From Clostridiales bacterium (lineage in GTDB: Bacteria; Bacillota; Clostridia; Monoglobales; JAIRYP01), in the NCBI GenBank assembly GCA_031267755.1, contig JAIRYP010000011.1, forward strand, positions 192,761-256,760: a stretch of 64,000 nucleotides of DNA, given 5' to 3'. The notes under the pieces are model-generated. The model did not search any database, was not told the DNA's origin, and worked only from the letters and a program-made list of their open reading frames with translations. Made by a program: the position numbers and the translations under genes. Below are positions 1 through 10,804 of the stretch, one piece after another (the first letter of the stretch is position 1; each line of letters starts with the position of its first letter).

Positions 1-26
1 TCGCTACCCAACCTTTTACGCCTACA

Positions 27-1442
27 ATGACTTCACAATTAGATTCAAATCCAAGAGCTTTGCAACCGGCTTCAACCGGAGTTTTAGGGCATATTCCAAA
101 CTCAAGATATTCGTGGATTTCAAATACGGAAAATCTGGATAACTTGAATATTGAATCCTTATTTGCAACCGCGACAACTACACACAGAAATTTACATCTT
201 ATTACGAACTCAACAAGTTCTCAAAGCGCTTCAACCACAAGGGTTTCACAAGCTGCTTCAACCAAAGGTCATGCTCGAGGCGTATCACTACTCTGTGGTC
301 ATTACGCAGCATGGTCAGTGGATGATTATCAAACAGAAATAAATTTTGTACATGCACCAGCCCTAGAAGATCCACAGAATACTCCGATGCACATAGATTT
401 TTTGCACGATTCAACAGTCGCAAGAGCTTTACAACTTTTTCCATCCCAATATTTAAATCTTAAATGCACGGATATTTTAAATCAACCAAAATTAATCCGC
501 CAATATATTAATTCTATGCTTACTCCTAGTAATATAATTTTATTAAAAAAATATGATGATTTTATGTTTGAAGGTAAAGAAGTAAAATTTACTGATAAAG
601 AAAAAGGAAAATTGAAAACACTCGTTGAAATTCAAGATTTTATTTATTGGAGATATAAAAATTATTTTACTGGTGAACTTCATTTTGATAAAGAAGGAAA
701 AATTACAAAAATTGGCAACTTAGATTATGAAGAAATTACATTAAATGAAAGAAAGGTTTTATTATTTCTTTTAAAATATTTGCACGAAGATGAACTTTCA
801 GGTCAAACAGTGCTTCCACAAGAATCAGAACCTTCAGTAACAGAGTATTCAGCAAGTGCTACTCCTCAAACTTCTGTTCAAACACAAGCTGTAGTAGTTT
901 CGCCTACAAAAACGTTTTATTGCGAGTCACATCCGCCTAAAAAGATAGATGTTAGATTACATGAATCAACAAAACCGTTCTGGAATGAAGAAAATATAAG
1001 GTTAGCGGTAGAAAGAGCTAACAAAATACCCGAAACATCACGTATACCAGAAATTAGAAGAATAATGAGTACCGAACTTTTTCTTCCTTTTTTTGAAGTT
1101 GTTTCAGAATATGAAAAAGTCGTTAAATCAATTGAAGACAATTCTCCTGTAACAGCATCGTTTAATTCTGATGAAATGAGGTTAATGGAAAATTGTCCAA
1201 AGTATTTTCCAGAATTTGAAAAATTAAAAACATGTATAGTTCAAACAACGGATACTCAAACACCATCTTCTCCTCAAACCACGTTCGAATTACATGGAAC
1301 TTCAGTTGTTCTGGAACAACCATCGTCTGAAGAGAGAGTTCAAACAAATTTAGCTCATGAAATAACATCACCTAAAACCCCACATGGACCTGGATTTATA
1401 GGAACTAGAATCGTTCGAAGAAAACATTCAAAAAAAATTTAA
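27..1442 (+). CDS. Hypothetical repeat-containing protein, 5' end probably outside the window
   Basis: Long ORF. Frame stays open from the ATG at 27 back to the window edge and no clear RBS precedes the ATG. Ser/Thr/Pro/Gln-rich linkers; repeat-like segments resemble those in the next gene. Confidence 0.7.
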   Translation: MTSQLDSNPRALQPASTGVLGHIPNSRYSWISNTENLDNLNIESLFATATTTHRNLHLITNSTSSQSASTTRVSQAASTKGHARGVSLLCGHYAAWSVDDYQTEINFVHAPALEDPQNTPMHIDFLHDSTVARALQLFPSQYLNLKCTDILNQPKLIRQYINSMLTPSNIILLKKYDDFMFEGKEVKFTDKEKGKLKTLVEIQDFIYWRYKNYFTGELHFDKEGKITKIGNLDYEEITLNERKVLLFLLKYLHEDELSGQTVLPQESEPSVTEYSASATPQTSVQTQAVVVSPTKTFYCESHPPKKIDVRLHESTKPFWNEENIRLAVERANKIPETSRIPEIRRIMSTELFLPFFEVVSEYEKVVKSIEDNSPVTASFNSDEMRLMENCPKYFPEFEKLKTCIVQTTDTQTPSSPQTTFELHGTSVVLEQPSSEERVQTNLAHEITSPKTPHGPGFIGTRIVRRKHSKKI

Positions 1443-1544
1443 TACACAAATAAATAATAATTTCAAATAACGAAATTTTATGTGCAAGAAAATTACATTA
1501 AAATCATGAATTATTTAAATTAATTTAAAGGAGTAAAAAATAAT

Positions 1545-3317
1545 ATGGCTGCTTTATTAAAAGAAAAAGACTTAGCAAGAAAAAGAGAAGTAAATAGAAT
1601 TATATCAGAAATTTTACATCATATTGAAGGCATGAGAAATTCGTTAAATAGGGAACTAGAAAATTTTGTAGAAAATTATGGAACTAGACCTTTAATAATC
1701 GAAGAATTTATTGTTACATTAAATTTAATGGAGGAAAAAAGCAACCTTGCTCTAATTGAAGAAACAGAATACTATGAAACTCGTAGTTTACTTTTTGAAC
1801 TTAGAAAAAAATTTAAAGAATTAGAAGCAGAAAAAAAATTTTTTGAAGAAAGAAGCCAAACTTATCCTTTTGAAAAACAAAAATTAAAGGATACAATTCA
1901 ATTAGAACACAATGAATTACTTCCTAAATATTATCAATTGAAAGCACAAGGAATTGACGATGACTATTTGTCGGAATATAATCTTCATTATCGTGATTAT
2001 AAGCTTCTTAATGAAAAAATTGAAAATTCAAAATTAATACTTAAAAAATTTAATGAAGAATTTTTCAGTAATAAAGACATAGAATTTACAAAATATGAAG
2101 TTGAAATTTTGAAAGAATTTTATGGTATAATAGTTCCTGAATGGGCGATAGAATACATAGTTGTGCAATTTGATGAAAATGATCCTATGATTTTTAGTGA
2201 AACAAATAAAGCTTACCTTAAAATATATTTACGAACTGAACCCGTCTTAAGAATTACAACATTTTCTGAAGATGAGATTTTTTTATTTGAAAAAGTTCTT
2301 ATACCGGAATGGCAAAGAATTTTAAACGGTACTCCGATATGGACCGAAGAAAATGTGGAAATATTTAAAAAATATCATACTTATCCAACTTTTCCAGATT
2401 CAAATTTCACAGAACAGGAACGTTATATAGAGAGATTTTTAATTGATACAGAATTTAGACGTATTTGTAAAAAACGCAAAGACTCTTTAGAACTTACTAA
2501 TGTAGAAAAAGATCTTTTTGATTTTGCAGAAAATAATTTTCCTATTAAAATTGGCGCTTTACCAAAACCTAAACCAACCGAACCAACACCACAAACACAA
2601 AAACCTGATCTTGACATGTCCTTGCCCGACCAACCACCTCCTTCTATATCAGGCGAGCCCGGAAGTAGTTTACCAATAAATGCATTATCTCAAGGATCAG
2701 ATAAGATAATTTGGACCGATAGAGACTTAGAACTTATGAAGAAATGGGATAATTTTGAAAAAGGAGAAATAATAGATTTTGAAGATGAAGAAACAGATCG
2801 TATAGCAAATGTACTTATTCCAGAACGAAGTGCTATTCTTGAAAAACATGAACGAAATGAAACGATTACTGATGAAGAAGAAATAATTTTAAAAACTCTT
2901 TCTGATCAAATAGCATCATTACATGGGCCATTACTGTCGTCAACAACAGATATTTCACAGAGCCAATCCCCGAACCTTGACACTTCTGACACTTCAAAAA
3001 ATCTACCAGAAGTTACTGATATTGAAAGATCATTGGTAGAGATTGAAGAACTTTCTGAAATTTCGCCAGATGCTACTAAAGATGAACCAGCGAATTATGA
3101 CTCACAGTCAGACACTTCATCAACAATAACACATGAATCTTCAATAAGTGAGCAACACACTCAAACTGAACAAAAACGTCCTAAACGTAGCCGAAAAAAA
3201 CTTATAAGCAAAGATGATTATTATGATATTTATAAGTATTATGACTATTGTGACTATGATGACGAAGAAAAACAATCTGATGTTGGAGAAGCGAAAACTG
3301 CACAACCTAAACTATAG
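1545..3317 (+). CDS. Hypothetical acidic repeat protein related to the upstream ORF
   Basis: 590 aa ORF with RBS-like aaaggag before the ATG; recurring segments such as FSEDEIFLFEKVLIPEWQRIL, WTEENVEIFKKY, WTDRDLELMKKW. Confidence 0.8.
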   Translation: MAALLKEKDLARKREVNRIISEILHHIEGMRNSLNRELENFVENYGTRPLIIEEFIVTLNLMEEKSNLALIEETEYYETRSLLFELRKKFKELEAEKKFFEERSQTYPFEKQKLKDTIQLEHNELLPKYYQLKAQGIDDDYLSEYNLHYRDYKLLNEKIENSKLILKKFNEEFFSNKDIEFTKYEVEILKEFYGIIVPEWAIEYIVVQFDENDPMIFSETNKAYLKIYLRTEPVLRITTFSEDEIFLFEKVLIPEWQRILNGTPIWTEENVEIFKKYHTYPTFPDSNFTEQERYIERFLIDTEFRRICKKRKDSLELTNVEKDLFDFAENNFPIKIGALPKPKPTEPTPQTQKPDLDMSLPDQPPPSISGEPGSSLPINALSQGSDKIIWTDRDLELMKKWDNFEKGEIIDFEDEETDRIANVLIPERSAILEKHERNETITDEEEIILKTLSDQIASLHGPLLSSTTDISQSQSPNLDTSDTSKNLPEVTDIERSLVEIEELSEISPDATKDEPANYDSQSDTSSTITHESSISEQHTQTEQKRPKRSRKKLISKDDYYDIYKYYDYCDYDDEEKQSDVGEAKTAQPKL

Positions 3318-3503
3318 TAACAAAACATCTAAAAATTTAATTAAATATCAATTAAGGAATTAGAAAAATATTTAATTTCTACACTTTACATGAATTAAAA
3401 AAAATACTTATTACCGGTCATTATATTAAAAGCTAAGATATTCTTTATTAAGAAATTTATAAATAAATCTTTCAAATTTAACTCCAACATCTTGAGATCT
3501 ATA

Positions 3504-4592
3504 TTACTTTCGAAATTTGATATTTTTTGAAAAAAATGTTAATGAAATTATTAAAATTAGTCCTAAAGACTCAATCTGAAATACTTTTGGAATTATTTGA
3601 ATAGGTCTTGACAATATCAAACATTGTTTTGACATTTCAAAAAAGTAACTAAAAAAAGAATTTATGATTGTATAAAAAATATATGTTATAAAAAATGAAA
3701 TAATACCTTGCATTAATTTTCCAATTACATAAGGATATATAGAAATTTTTACTTTAGAAATTAAACTACTTACCTGAATCAAAACTGAAATTCCAGAAAA
3801 AGAGAGAATAAAAGAAATAAGTGACAACTTAGCTCTTGTTGTTATGTTTGCAATTTTTGAAAATTCAAAGATTCCATTTGAAATTTCAAATAATCCTGTA
3901 ATAAAAGAATTTAAAATATCAAATTTAGGAATTTTTGGTAAAAATTTTGTAAATATTGAGAACAAAATTATGATGGCACAAATATTCAGCATTGTCTGAA
4001 CAGAAGTAGAGATCAATGAAACAATGGAATTTATTGTTTCAGTTGAATCTCTGTTTGAACTCGTTAAATATAAATTAGACTCAACTTTTTTCTTGTAAAA
4101 TCTAAATAACACTCCCACAATAACAGAAGAAATTATGTGCGATGCATATAATAAAATTCCGAAGTTTGCATTACCAAGCATTCCACCAACTGAACCTAAA
4201 ACAAACAACGGTCCTGAATTATTGCAAAAAGCAATCATTCTTTCAGCATCTGTTTTAGTACATTGACCCGTTTCGTACAAATCAACAATACATTTTGCCC
4301 CAACTGGATATCCTGAAATTGTTCCAGTTATAAAAGCAAGAGCCGCTGAACCTGGTAAATTAAAAATCTTTCTCATAAAAAAAGATAAATACCTGCTACA
4401 TTCTTTTGCAAATCCAAGTGAAATAAACAAGTCACTACAAACAAGAAAAGGGAAAATTGAAGGTACTATAACTTTGAAACACAAATTCATAGCATTAGAT
4501 GCGTGCTCCGAACATTCTTTTGGGAAAATTGTCATATTCAAAATCAAAAATATTATACAAAAAACTGATATTTTGCTAAGTAATCTTTTCAT
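3504..4592 (-). CDS. ylbJ: Sporulation integral membrane protein YlbJ
   Basis: Polytopic protein with SIFPFLVCSDLFISLG, GTISGYPVGAKCIVDLYETGQCTKTDAERMIAFCNNSGPLFVLGSVG, typical of YlbJ. Confidence 0.85.
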   Translation of the reverse strand: MKRLLSKISVFCIIFLILNMTIFPKECSEHASNAMNLCFKVIVPSIFPFLVCSDLFISLGFAKECSRYLSFFMRKIFNLPGSAALAFITGTISGYPVGAKCIVDLYETGQCTKTDAERMIAFCNNSGPLFVLGSVGGMLGNANFGILLYASHIISSVIVGVLFRFYKKKVESNLYLTSSNRDSTETINSIVSLISTSVQTMLNICAIIILFSIFTKFLPKIPKFDILNSFITGLFEISNGIFEFSKIANITTRAKLSLISFILSFSGISVLIQVSSLISKVKISIYPYVIGKLMQGIISFFITYIFYTIINSFFSYFFEMSKQCLILSRPIQIIPKVFQIESLGLILIISLTFFSKNIKFRK

Positions 4593-4674
4593 AAGAACCT
4601 CTCTCTATATAGTTTCTAAAATATATTCATGTTTACTTGTTTTTAAGCATAAATTCTTAAAAGGGTGTGAGAGG

Positions 4675-4977
4675 GTGTTTAAAAAAAAAATCAATAATAA
4701 TGAAAAAAAAATAAATATATTTAAAGAAAAAATTGCAAATACACTGGATATGTCAAAAGAAATAATCCTTGGTACCGTGAAAATAACTTTTATAGGCAAC
4801 AAAGAAGTAACAATTGAAAACTATAAAGGTATTATCGAATATACAGAAAATTTAATTAAAATTCGTGCTTTACCTCAAACAATAAAATTATGCGGAAAAA
4901 AATTTGAAATTAAAACAATAACCCAAGAAATGTTTTATATAACCGGAATTATAGATTCGCTTGAATTTTTAAAATAG
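4675..4977 (+). CDS. yqfC: Sporulation protein YqfC
   Basis: Directly upstream of yqfD; contains KEIILGTVKITFIGNKEVTIENYKGIIEYTENLIKI. GTG at 4675 after a purine-rich stretch gives 100 codons; the tracked start at 4474 would overlap ylbJ. Confidence 0.75.
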   Translation: MFKKKINNNEKKINIFKEKIANTLDMSKEIILGTVKITFIGNKEVTIENYKGIIEYTENLIKIRALPQTIKLCGKKFEIKTITQEMFYITGIIDSLEFLK

Positions 4978-4984
4978 GTGATTT

Positions 4985-6175
4985 ATGTTTTTAATAAACT
5001 TCGTAGGCTATGTGAAAGGTTATATAATTGCAAGCATTGAAGGCATTTTTTTAGAAAGATTTATAAACATTTGCATGCGAAGAAGAATATTTTTATGGAA
5101 CATAAATAAAGTAAATGACTTTAAAATACTTGCAAAAATTAACATAAAAGATTTCAAAAGAATAAGAGAAGTTGCGCTTAAAACTAAATGTAAAATAAAA
5201 ATTTCCAAACGTTTTGGCTTACCTTTTTTATTAAGCAGATATAAAAAAAGAAAATTTACTCTAATCGGTTTTTTTTTGTTTTTAATAATTTTATGGTATC
5301 TATCAACACATGTTACTGGAATAATAATAACAGGAAATGAAGTTCTTCAACGTTCAGAATTAATTCACGAACTTAAAAATTTTGGCATTTCAAAAGGAAC
5401 CGATATAAAAAAAATTAATACATTGGAAATTGAAAATAAGATTATGACAAAAAGAGATGATATAGCATGGATTGGTTTAAATATACAAGGTTCTAAATTG
5501 TATCTTGAAATTAAGGAAAGAAACGAAATTATCCCAAAAATCGATGAAAACGTACCATGTAATATAATTGCTACAAAAGACGGCGTAATTGAATCTTTCG
5601 AAATAAGAAACGGAAAACAAATCGCAAAAATTGGAAGCGCAGTAATTCAGGGAGATATATTAGTTAGTGGAATAATAGAATGTGAAAATTCAACAACTAG
5701 ATATGTTCATTCTTTTGGCGAAGTATATGCCAAAACTTGGTACAAAAAAAATGACAATTTCCCTATGGAATATTTAGAAAAAATAAATACTGGAAAAATT
5801 ACTAAAAAACTTAGCTTAGGAACTCCAAAATTAAAAATTAATTTTTATACTAATAAAAAAATTCCCTATACATTTTATGAAAAAATTGAAGAAAAAAATA
5901 ATATAAAATTGTTAGAAAAAATATTTCCAAATTTCTATATATTTAAAAATACTTTTTTTGAACAAGAGGAAGTTTTGAAAAATAGAAATGAACAAGAAAC
6001 TGTGGAATTTGGAACAAAAATTATTAAGAAACAATTAAAGGAAGAGATACCTGAAAAAGCTAAAGTCACTTGTATAAATATCAATCACAAAAATATTGAA
6101 AATATCATCAATGTAGAAGTAGAATATGAATGCATCGAAAATATTGCTGCTTTATCAACATTCAGCATTGAATAA
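4985..6175 (+). CDS. yqfD: Sporulation protein YqfD
   Basis: Y-x-K-G-Y N-terminus, single TM segment, ITGNEVLQRSELIHELKNFGISKGTDIKKI; adjacent to yqfC. Confidence 0.8.
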   Translation: MFLINFVGYVKGYIIASIEGIFLERFINICMRRRIFLWNINKVNDFKILAKINIKDFKRIREVALKTKCKIKISKRFGLPFLLSRYKKRKFTLIGFFLFLIILWYLSTHVTGIIITGNEVLQRSELIHELKNFGISKGTDIKKINTLEIENKIMTKRDDIAWIGLNIQGSKLYLEIKERNEIIPKIDENVPCNIIATKDGVIESFEIRNGKQIAKIGSAVIQGDILVSGIIECENSTTRYVHSFGEVYAKTWYKKNDNFPMEYLEKINTGKITKKLSLGTPKLKINFYTNKKIPYTFYEKIEEKNNIKLLEKIFPNFYIFKNTFFEQEEVLKNRNEQETVEFGTKIIKKQLKEEIPEKAKVTCININHKNIENIINVEVEYECIENIAALSTFSIE

Positions 6176-6205
6176 TTTTAAAAATAAGAATATAATGGAA
6201 GCGAA

Positions 6206-7264
6206 ATGAAACCACGTAAAAAAACTAAAGAAATAAACGTTGGCGGTTTAAAAATTGGCAATGATAATCCGATTTCTATTCAATCAATGACAAATGTCGA
6301 TACAAAAAACATTCCTTTAATAATTAAACAAATTAACACTTTAAAAAACGAAGGGTGCGAAATTGTACGTCTTGCAATTCTCGATCAAGAATCGGCAAAA
6401 ACAATTTCTGAAGTTAAAAAAAAAGTCAAAATCCCAATCGTTGCAGATATTCATTTTGATTATAAACTAGCTATTTATTCAATCGAAAACGGCGCTGACA
6501 AAATAAGGATAAATCCAGGAAACATAGGAAAAAAATCAAATATCGAGAAAATTATAAAAACGGCAAAAAAATATAATATTCCAATTAGAATTGGCATAAA
6601 TTCTGGATCGCTTGATAAAAATATTTTAAAAAAACACGGCAAAACAACTCCAGAAGGGCTATTTGAAAGCGCCATACAGAACATTGAGATTCTGGAATCT
6701 TTCAATTTTTATGATATATGTATTTCAATTAAATCTTCATCAGTTCCAATTTGTATCAAAGCTTATACACTTTTATCAAAAGCCTGTGATTATCCATTAC
6801 ATGTTGGCATAACAGAATCTGGTACAATAAATTCCGGATCAATCAAATCAGCAATTGGAATCGGTTCAATATTATCAAAAGGCATTGGAGACACAATACG
6901 AGTTTCATTGACTGGAGATCCTATCTATGAAATAAAATGTGCAAAAGAAATATTAAAAAGCTTAGAACTTCGAAAATTTGGAATAGAAATTATATCATGC
7001 CCAACATGCGGAAGAACGAAAATTGATATCATAAGTATTTCAAATGAAATTGAAAAAAGATGTAAAAACATTAAAAAAAATATCAAGGTTGCAATCATGG
7101 GATGCGCAGTGAATGGACCTGGTGAAGCAAAAGAAGCCGATATTGGAATTGCAGGAGGAAATGGGTATGGCGTCATATTTAAAAAAGGTGTTATTTTTAA
7201 AAAAGTTTCAGAAGAGCATCTAGTTGATGAACTAATGAAAGAAATTGAAAAAAATAACTCATGA
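6206..7264 (+). CDS. ispG: 4-hydroxy-3-methylbut-2-en-1-yl diphosphate synthase
   Basis: IQSMTNVDT, PIVADIHFDYKLA, RINPGNIG, SCPTCGRTKIDI, AIMGCAVNGPGEAKEADIGIAGG. Confidence 0.95.
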   Translation: MKPRKKTKEINVGGLKIGNDNPISIQSMTNVDTKNIPLIIKQINTLKNEGCEIVRLAILDQESAKTISEVKKKVKIPIVADIHFDYKLAIYSIENGADKIRINPGNIGKKSNIEKIIKTAKKYNIPIRIGINSGSLDKNILKKHGKTTPEGLFESAIQNIEILESFNFYDICISIKSSSVPICIKAYTLLSKACDYPLHVGITESGTINSGSIKSAIGIGSILSKGIGDTIRVSLTGDPIYEIKCAKEILKSLELRKFGIEIISCPTCGRTKIDIISISNEIEKRCKNIKKNIKVAIMGCAVNGPGEAKEADIGIAGGNGYGVIFKKGVIFKKVSEEHLVDELMKEIEKNNS

Positions 7265-7364
7265 TTTTGTTATAAGTAATCTAAATTTTAAATTCATAAA
7301 AATTAAAGAGAATTCTTGAGTAATAAAAATTATTTAGATAAGGTTTTTTATTCTTTGGTGAATT

Positions 7365-8558
7365 ATGGAATATTTTATTTCAAAAAAAGCAAAAAGCATT
7401 AGTTTATCGCAAACAATAGCAATGGATATAAAATTTAAAAAAATGAAAAAAGAAGGTTTAAAAGTAATTAGTTTTGGAGCAGGTGAACCTGATTTTGGCA
7501 CACTTAACAACATTAAAAAAGCAGCAATATACGCAATAAACAATGAAATTACGAAATATACTGAAGTTTCTGGAATGTTACCATTAAAAGAAGCAATCTG
7601 TAAAAAATTTTTAGAAAACAATCTAATATATAACACTTCAAACATTGTAGTTAGTTCTGGAGCAAAACATTCTCTTATGAACGTTTTTATAGCCATATGT
7701 GATAACACGGATGAGGTGATAATACCTGCACCTTACTGGGTTAGTTATCCTGAAATGATTAAAATTTCAGGAGGAGTTCCTGTCATTGTTCAAACAAATA
7801 AAAGCAATAATTTCAAAATTACATCTGAACAATTTGAAAAAAATATCACTTCAAAAACGAAAGCAATAATTTTAAATACACCCTGCAATCCAACCGGATC
7901 GGTTTATAACAAAGATGAGCTTAAAAAAATTGCAGAGATTGCGGTAGATAAAAATATACTTGTTATTTCAGATGAAGTATATGAAAAATTTACATATAAT
8001 TGCAAACACGAAAGTATTGCTTCTTTAAATAATAAAATAAAAAAACTAACCGTTGTTATAAATGGAGTGTCAAAAACATATGCGATGACTGGATGGAGAA
8101 TTGGCTATTCTGCAAGTACTTATGAAATTGCCAAAAATATATCAAATATTCAAAGTCATATGACATCGAATCCAAACTCCATTGCACAATATGCTTCAAT
8201 CGAAGCACTATCTGGAAATCAAGATGCAATTATTGATATGTCAAATGAATACAAAAAAAGAATGGAATATATGGTTGAAAAAATAAATTCAATCAAAGAT
8301 TTGAGTTGTATAAAGCCACATGGAGCATTTTATGTATTTGTAAATATAAAAAAACTACTCGGAAAAAACTATTACGGCAAAAATATAAACACATCATACG
8401 AATTATGTGAAAATATTCTCGAAAAAGCTTTGGTTTCAATTATTCCGGGCAATGGTTTTGGTGCACCAGATTATGCAAGATTTTCCTTTGCAACCGATAT
8501 GCAATCAATTATTCAAGGTTTAAATAGAATTGAAGAATATATAAACGGAAGGTTATAA
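7365..8558 (+). CDS. Class I pyridoxal-phosphate aminotransferase (aspartate aminotransferase-like)
   Basis: GAGEPDFGT, NTPCNPTGSVY, SDEVYEKFTY, NGVSKTYAMTGWRIGY. Confidence 0.92.
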   Translation: MEYFISKKAKSISLSQTIAMDIKFKKMKKEGLKVISFGAGEPDFGTLNNIKKAAIYAINNEITKYTEVSGMLPLKEAICKKFLENNLIYNTSNIVVSSGAKHSLMNVFIAICDNTDEVIIPAPYWVSYPEMIKISGGVPVIVQTNKSNNFKITSEQFEKNITSKTKAIILNTPCNPTGSVYNKDELKKIAEIAVDKNILVISDEVYEKFTYNCKHESIASLNNKIKKLTVVINGVSKTYAMTGWRIGYSASTYEIAKNISNIQSHMTSNPNSIAQYASIEALSGNQDAIIDMSNEYKKRMEYMVEKINSIKDLSCIKPHGAFYVFVNIKKLLGKNYYGKNINTSYELCENILEKALVSIIPGNGFGAPDYARFSFATDMQSIIQGLNRIEEYINGRL

Positions 8559-8624
8559 ATTCAAATGTAAAATTCATTTTAAAAACTAAATCTAACATAA
8601 AAATCAACGATAGAGGTTAATCAA

Positions 8625-10058
8625 GTGAATGAAAAATTAACATATGAAAATCCGCTTTGCACAAGATACGCAAGCTCAGAAATGAGTTATATTTTTTCGC
8701 AAGACAAAAAATTCAAAACATGGCGAAAATTTTGGTTTTACTTAGCACAAAGCGAAAAAGAACTTGGTATTAACATAAGTGATGATCAAATTAAAGAACT
8801 CGAAAATAACATTGAAAATATAAATTATGAAATAGCAAATGAACAAGAAAAAAAAGTTCGCCATGACGTGATGGCACATATTTACGCATATGGTGTTCAA
8901 TGTCCAAAAGCAGCTGGAATAATTCATTTAGGTGCAACATCATGTTATGTTGGTGATAACACCGATATTGTAATTATGGATGAAGCTATAAAACTAATTA
9001 AAAAAAAAGTTTTAAAGGCTATTTTTTTACTTAGCAAATTTGCTCTAAAATATAAAAAATTGCCAACTCTTGCCTTTACTCATTTTCAACCAGCTCAGCT
9101 CACAACCGTTGGGAAAAGAGCAACTATTTGGATTCAAGATCTATTGATAGATTTGCAAAACATTGAATTTAGAATCTCAAACACTGCACTTTTAGGTTGT
9201 AAAGGCGCAGTCGGCACTCAAGCTAGCTTTCTTAATCTTTTTGAAGGAGATATTAAAAAAGTTGAGAAACTTGAAGAACTTATTTGTAAAAAAGCAGGAT
9301 ACGAAAAAGTAGTCCCAATTTCAGGACAAACTTATTCGAGAAAAATTGATTATCAAGTATTATCAACACTCAGTGGCATCGCACAAACTGCACACAAATT
9401 TGCAAACGATATTAGATTATTGCAAGGAATAAAAGAAGTAGAAGAACCATTTGAAGAACTACAAGTCGGATCATCAGCAATGCCTTATAAACGCAATCCA
9501 ATGCAATGCGAAAGAATATGTTCACTTGCAAAACACGTAATTACAAATGTTCAAAATGCAGCATTTATTTCTTCAACACAGTGGCTTGAAAGAACACTTG
9601 ATGATTCGGCAAATAGAAGAATAAGCATCCCTGAAGCTTTTTTAACAAGTGACGCAATTTTAAATATTTGCATCAATGTATTGACTGGTATTTCAGTAAA
9701 TGAAAATATAATAAAAAAACACATAAACAAAGAAATTTCATTTTTGGCAACAGAAAATATACTTATGAATTCTGTAAAAAGCGGAGGTAATAGACAAAAA
9801 CTACACGAAAAATTAAGAAATTATTCAATGGACAATATTAAAAAAATAAAAAATGGCAAAAAAAATGATTTAATAGAAAAAATTTTAATTGATCCTGATT
9901 TTAAAATTTCTAGAGAAGAAATTAACGATATGCTTTTAGCGGAAAAATTTATAGGGTGCGCCGAATTTCAAGTTGAATCTTTTATAAAAAATTGCATAAA
10001 ACCATTGTTAAAAAATGGAAAAAGTTTGTCAGATATTTTTATTGACATAAGGGTATAA
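8625..10058 (+). CDS. purB: Adenylosuccinate lyase
   Basis: GTG start; HLGATSCYVGDNTD, TLAFTHFQPAQLTTVGKRA, signature VGSSAMPYKRNPMQCE. Confidence 0.93.
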   Translation: MNEKLTYENPLCTRYASSEMSYIFSQDKKFKTWRKFWFYLAQSEKELGINISDDQIKELENNIENINYEIANEQEKKVRHDVMAHIYAYGVQCPKAAGIIHLGATSCYVGDNTDIVIMDEAIKLIKKKVLKAIFLLSKFALKYKKLPTLAFTHFQPAQLTTVGKRATIWIQDLLIDLQNIEFRISNTALLGCKGAVGTQASFLNLFEGDIKKVEKLEELICKKAGYEKVVPISGQTYSRKIDYQVLSTLSGIAQTAHKFANDIRLLQGIKEVEEPFEELQVGSSAMPYKRNPMQCERICSLAKHVITNVQNAAFISSTQWLERTLDDSANRRISIPEAFLTSDAILNICINVLTGISVNENIIKKHINKEISFLATENILMNSVKSGGNRQKLHEKLRNYSMDNIKKIKNGKKNDLIEKILIDPDFKISREEINDMLLAEKFIGCAEFQVESFIKNCIKPLLKNGKSLSDIFIDIRV

Positions 10059-10147
10059 AAATAGTAAATTTCCGATTATAATAAGTGTTTGATAAAATTA
10101 TTTTACTTTTTTTGTTATTTGAAAAAACATGAAAATCAAAAGACAAA

Positions 10148-10804
10148 TTGATTGAGTTGGAAATGATACTTTCGCGTAATAATTTACACAAAGAACTGCA
10201 AATTAAAAAAACTCATTTATTTTTTCTTGCGATATTATTATTTGGCGTAATAACAGGCTCTTATTATTTTAACAAAATAGATTCCTGCAAGGTTGAAAAA
10301 GTGAAGTGTTGTTTAAAGGATTTTTCGTCGGCATACGCAATTCAAGATATTAAAAAATCTGAAATATTTAAATTAGATTTAAAAGATATTTCATTTTTTA
10401 TTTTGATATGGTTGTCGGATATTTTTCCTTTTTTGGTTTTCGCTGTTCTTTATAAAATTTTTATTAAAATTTTTAAAATTTCTTTTTGCATAACCTTTTT
10501 TTTAGATACTTATGGCTTTAATAAATTTATAATTTTTTTTGCTATTTTCTTTAAAAAAATTTTATTTCTATTTATTGTTTTATTTTATTTATTTTTGGTT
10601 ATAAATAATAGTAAATTTAGCTTCAAAGGTAAAACATTTAAAGTATTAAACTTTGAAAATATAATTAAAAAATTATTTTTGTTGCTTATATTTACTTTTA
10701 TCACATTATTTTTAAACTATATTTTTTCGTATGTAACCCCTGCCATTCTTAATTTTGTTAAAATTAATTTTTTATTTTTAAGCTTTAGAGGAGGATTTTT
10801 TTGA
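10148..10804 (+). CDS. Multi-pass membrane protein, possibly a divergent stage II sporulation protein M
   Basis: Hydrophobic 218 aa ORF immediately upstream of xerD, a position often held by spoIIM in Firmicutes; N-terminal FFLAILLFGVITGSYYF is SpoIIM-like. Confidence 0.45.
   Translation: MIELEMILSRNNLHKELQIKKTHLFFLAILLFGVITGSYYFNKIDSCKVEKVKCCLKDFSSAYAIQDIKKSEIFKLDLKDISFFILIWLSDIFPFLVFAVLYKIFIKIFKISFCITFFLDTYGFNKFIIFFAIFFKKILFLFIVLFYLFLVINNSKFSFKGKTFKVLNFENIIKKLFLLLIFTFITLFLNYIFSYVTPAILNFVKINFLFLSFRGGFF

Noticed and set aside
4474-4674. N-terminal extension of yqfC in the ORF track
   Set aside because: Overlaps the 5' end of ylbJ on the opposite strand; GTG at 4675 gives a normal-length YqfC.
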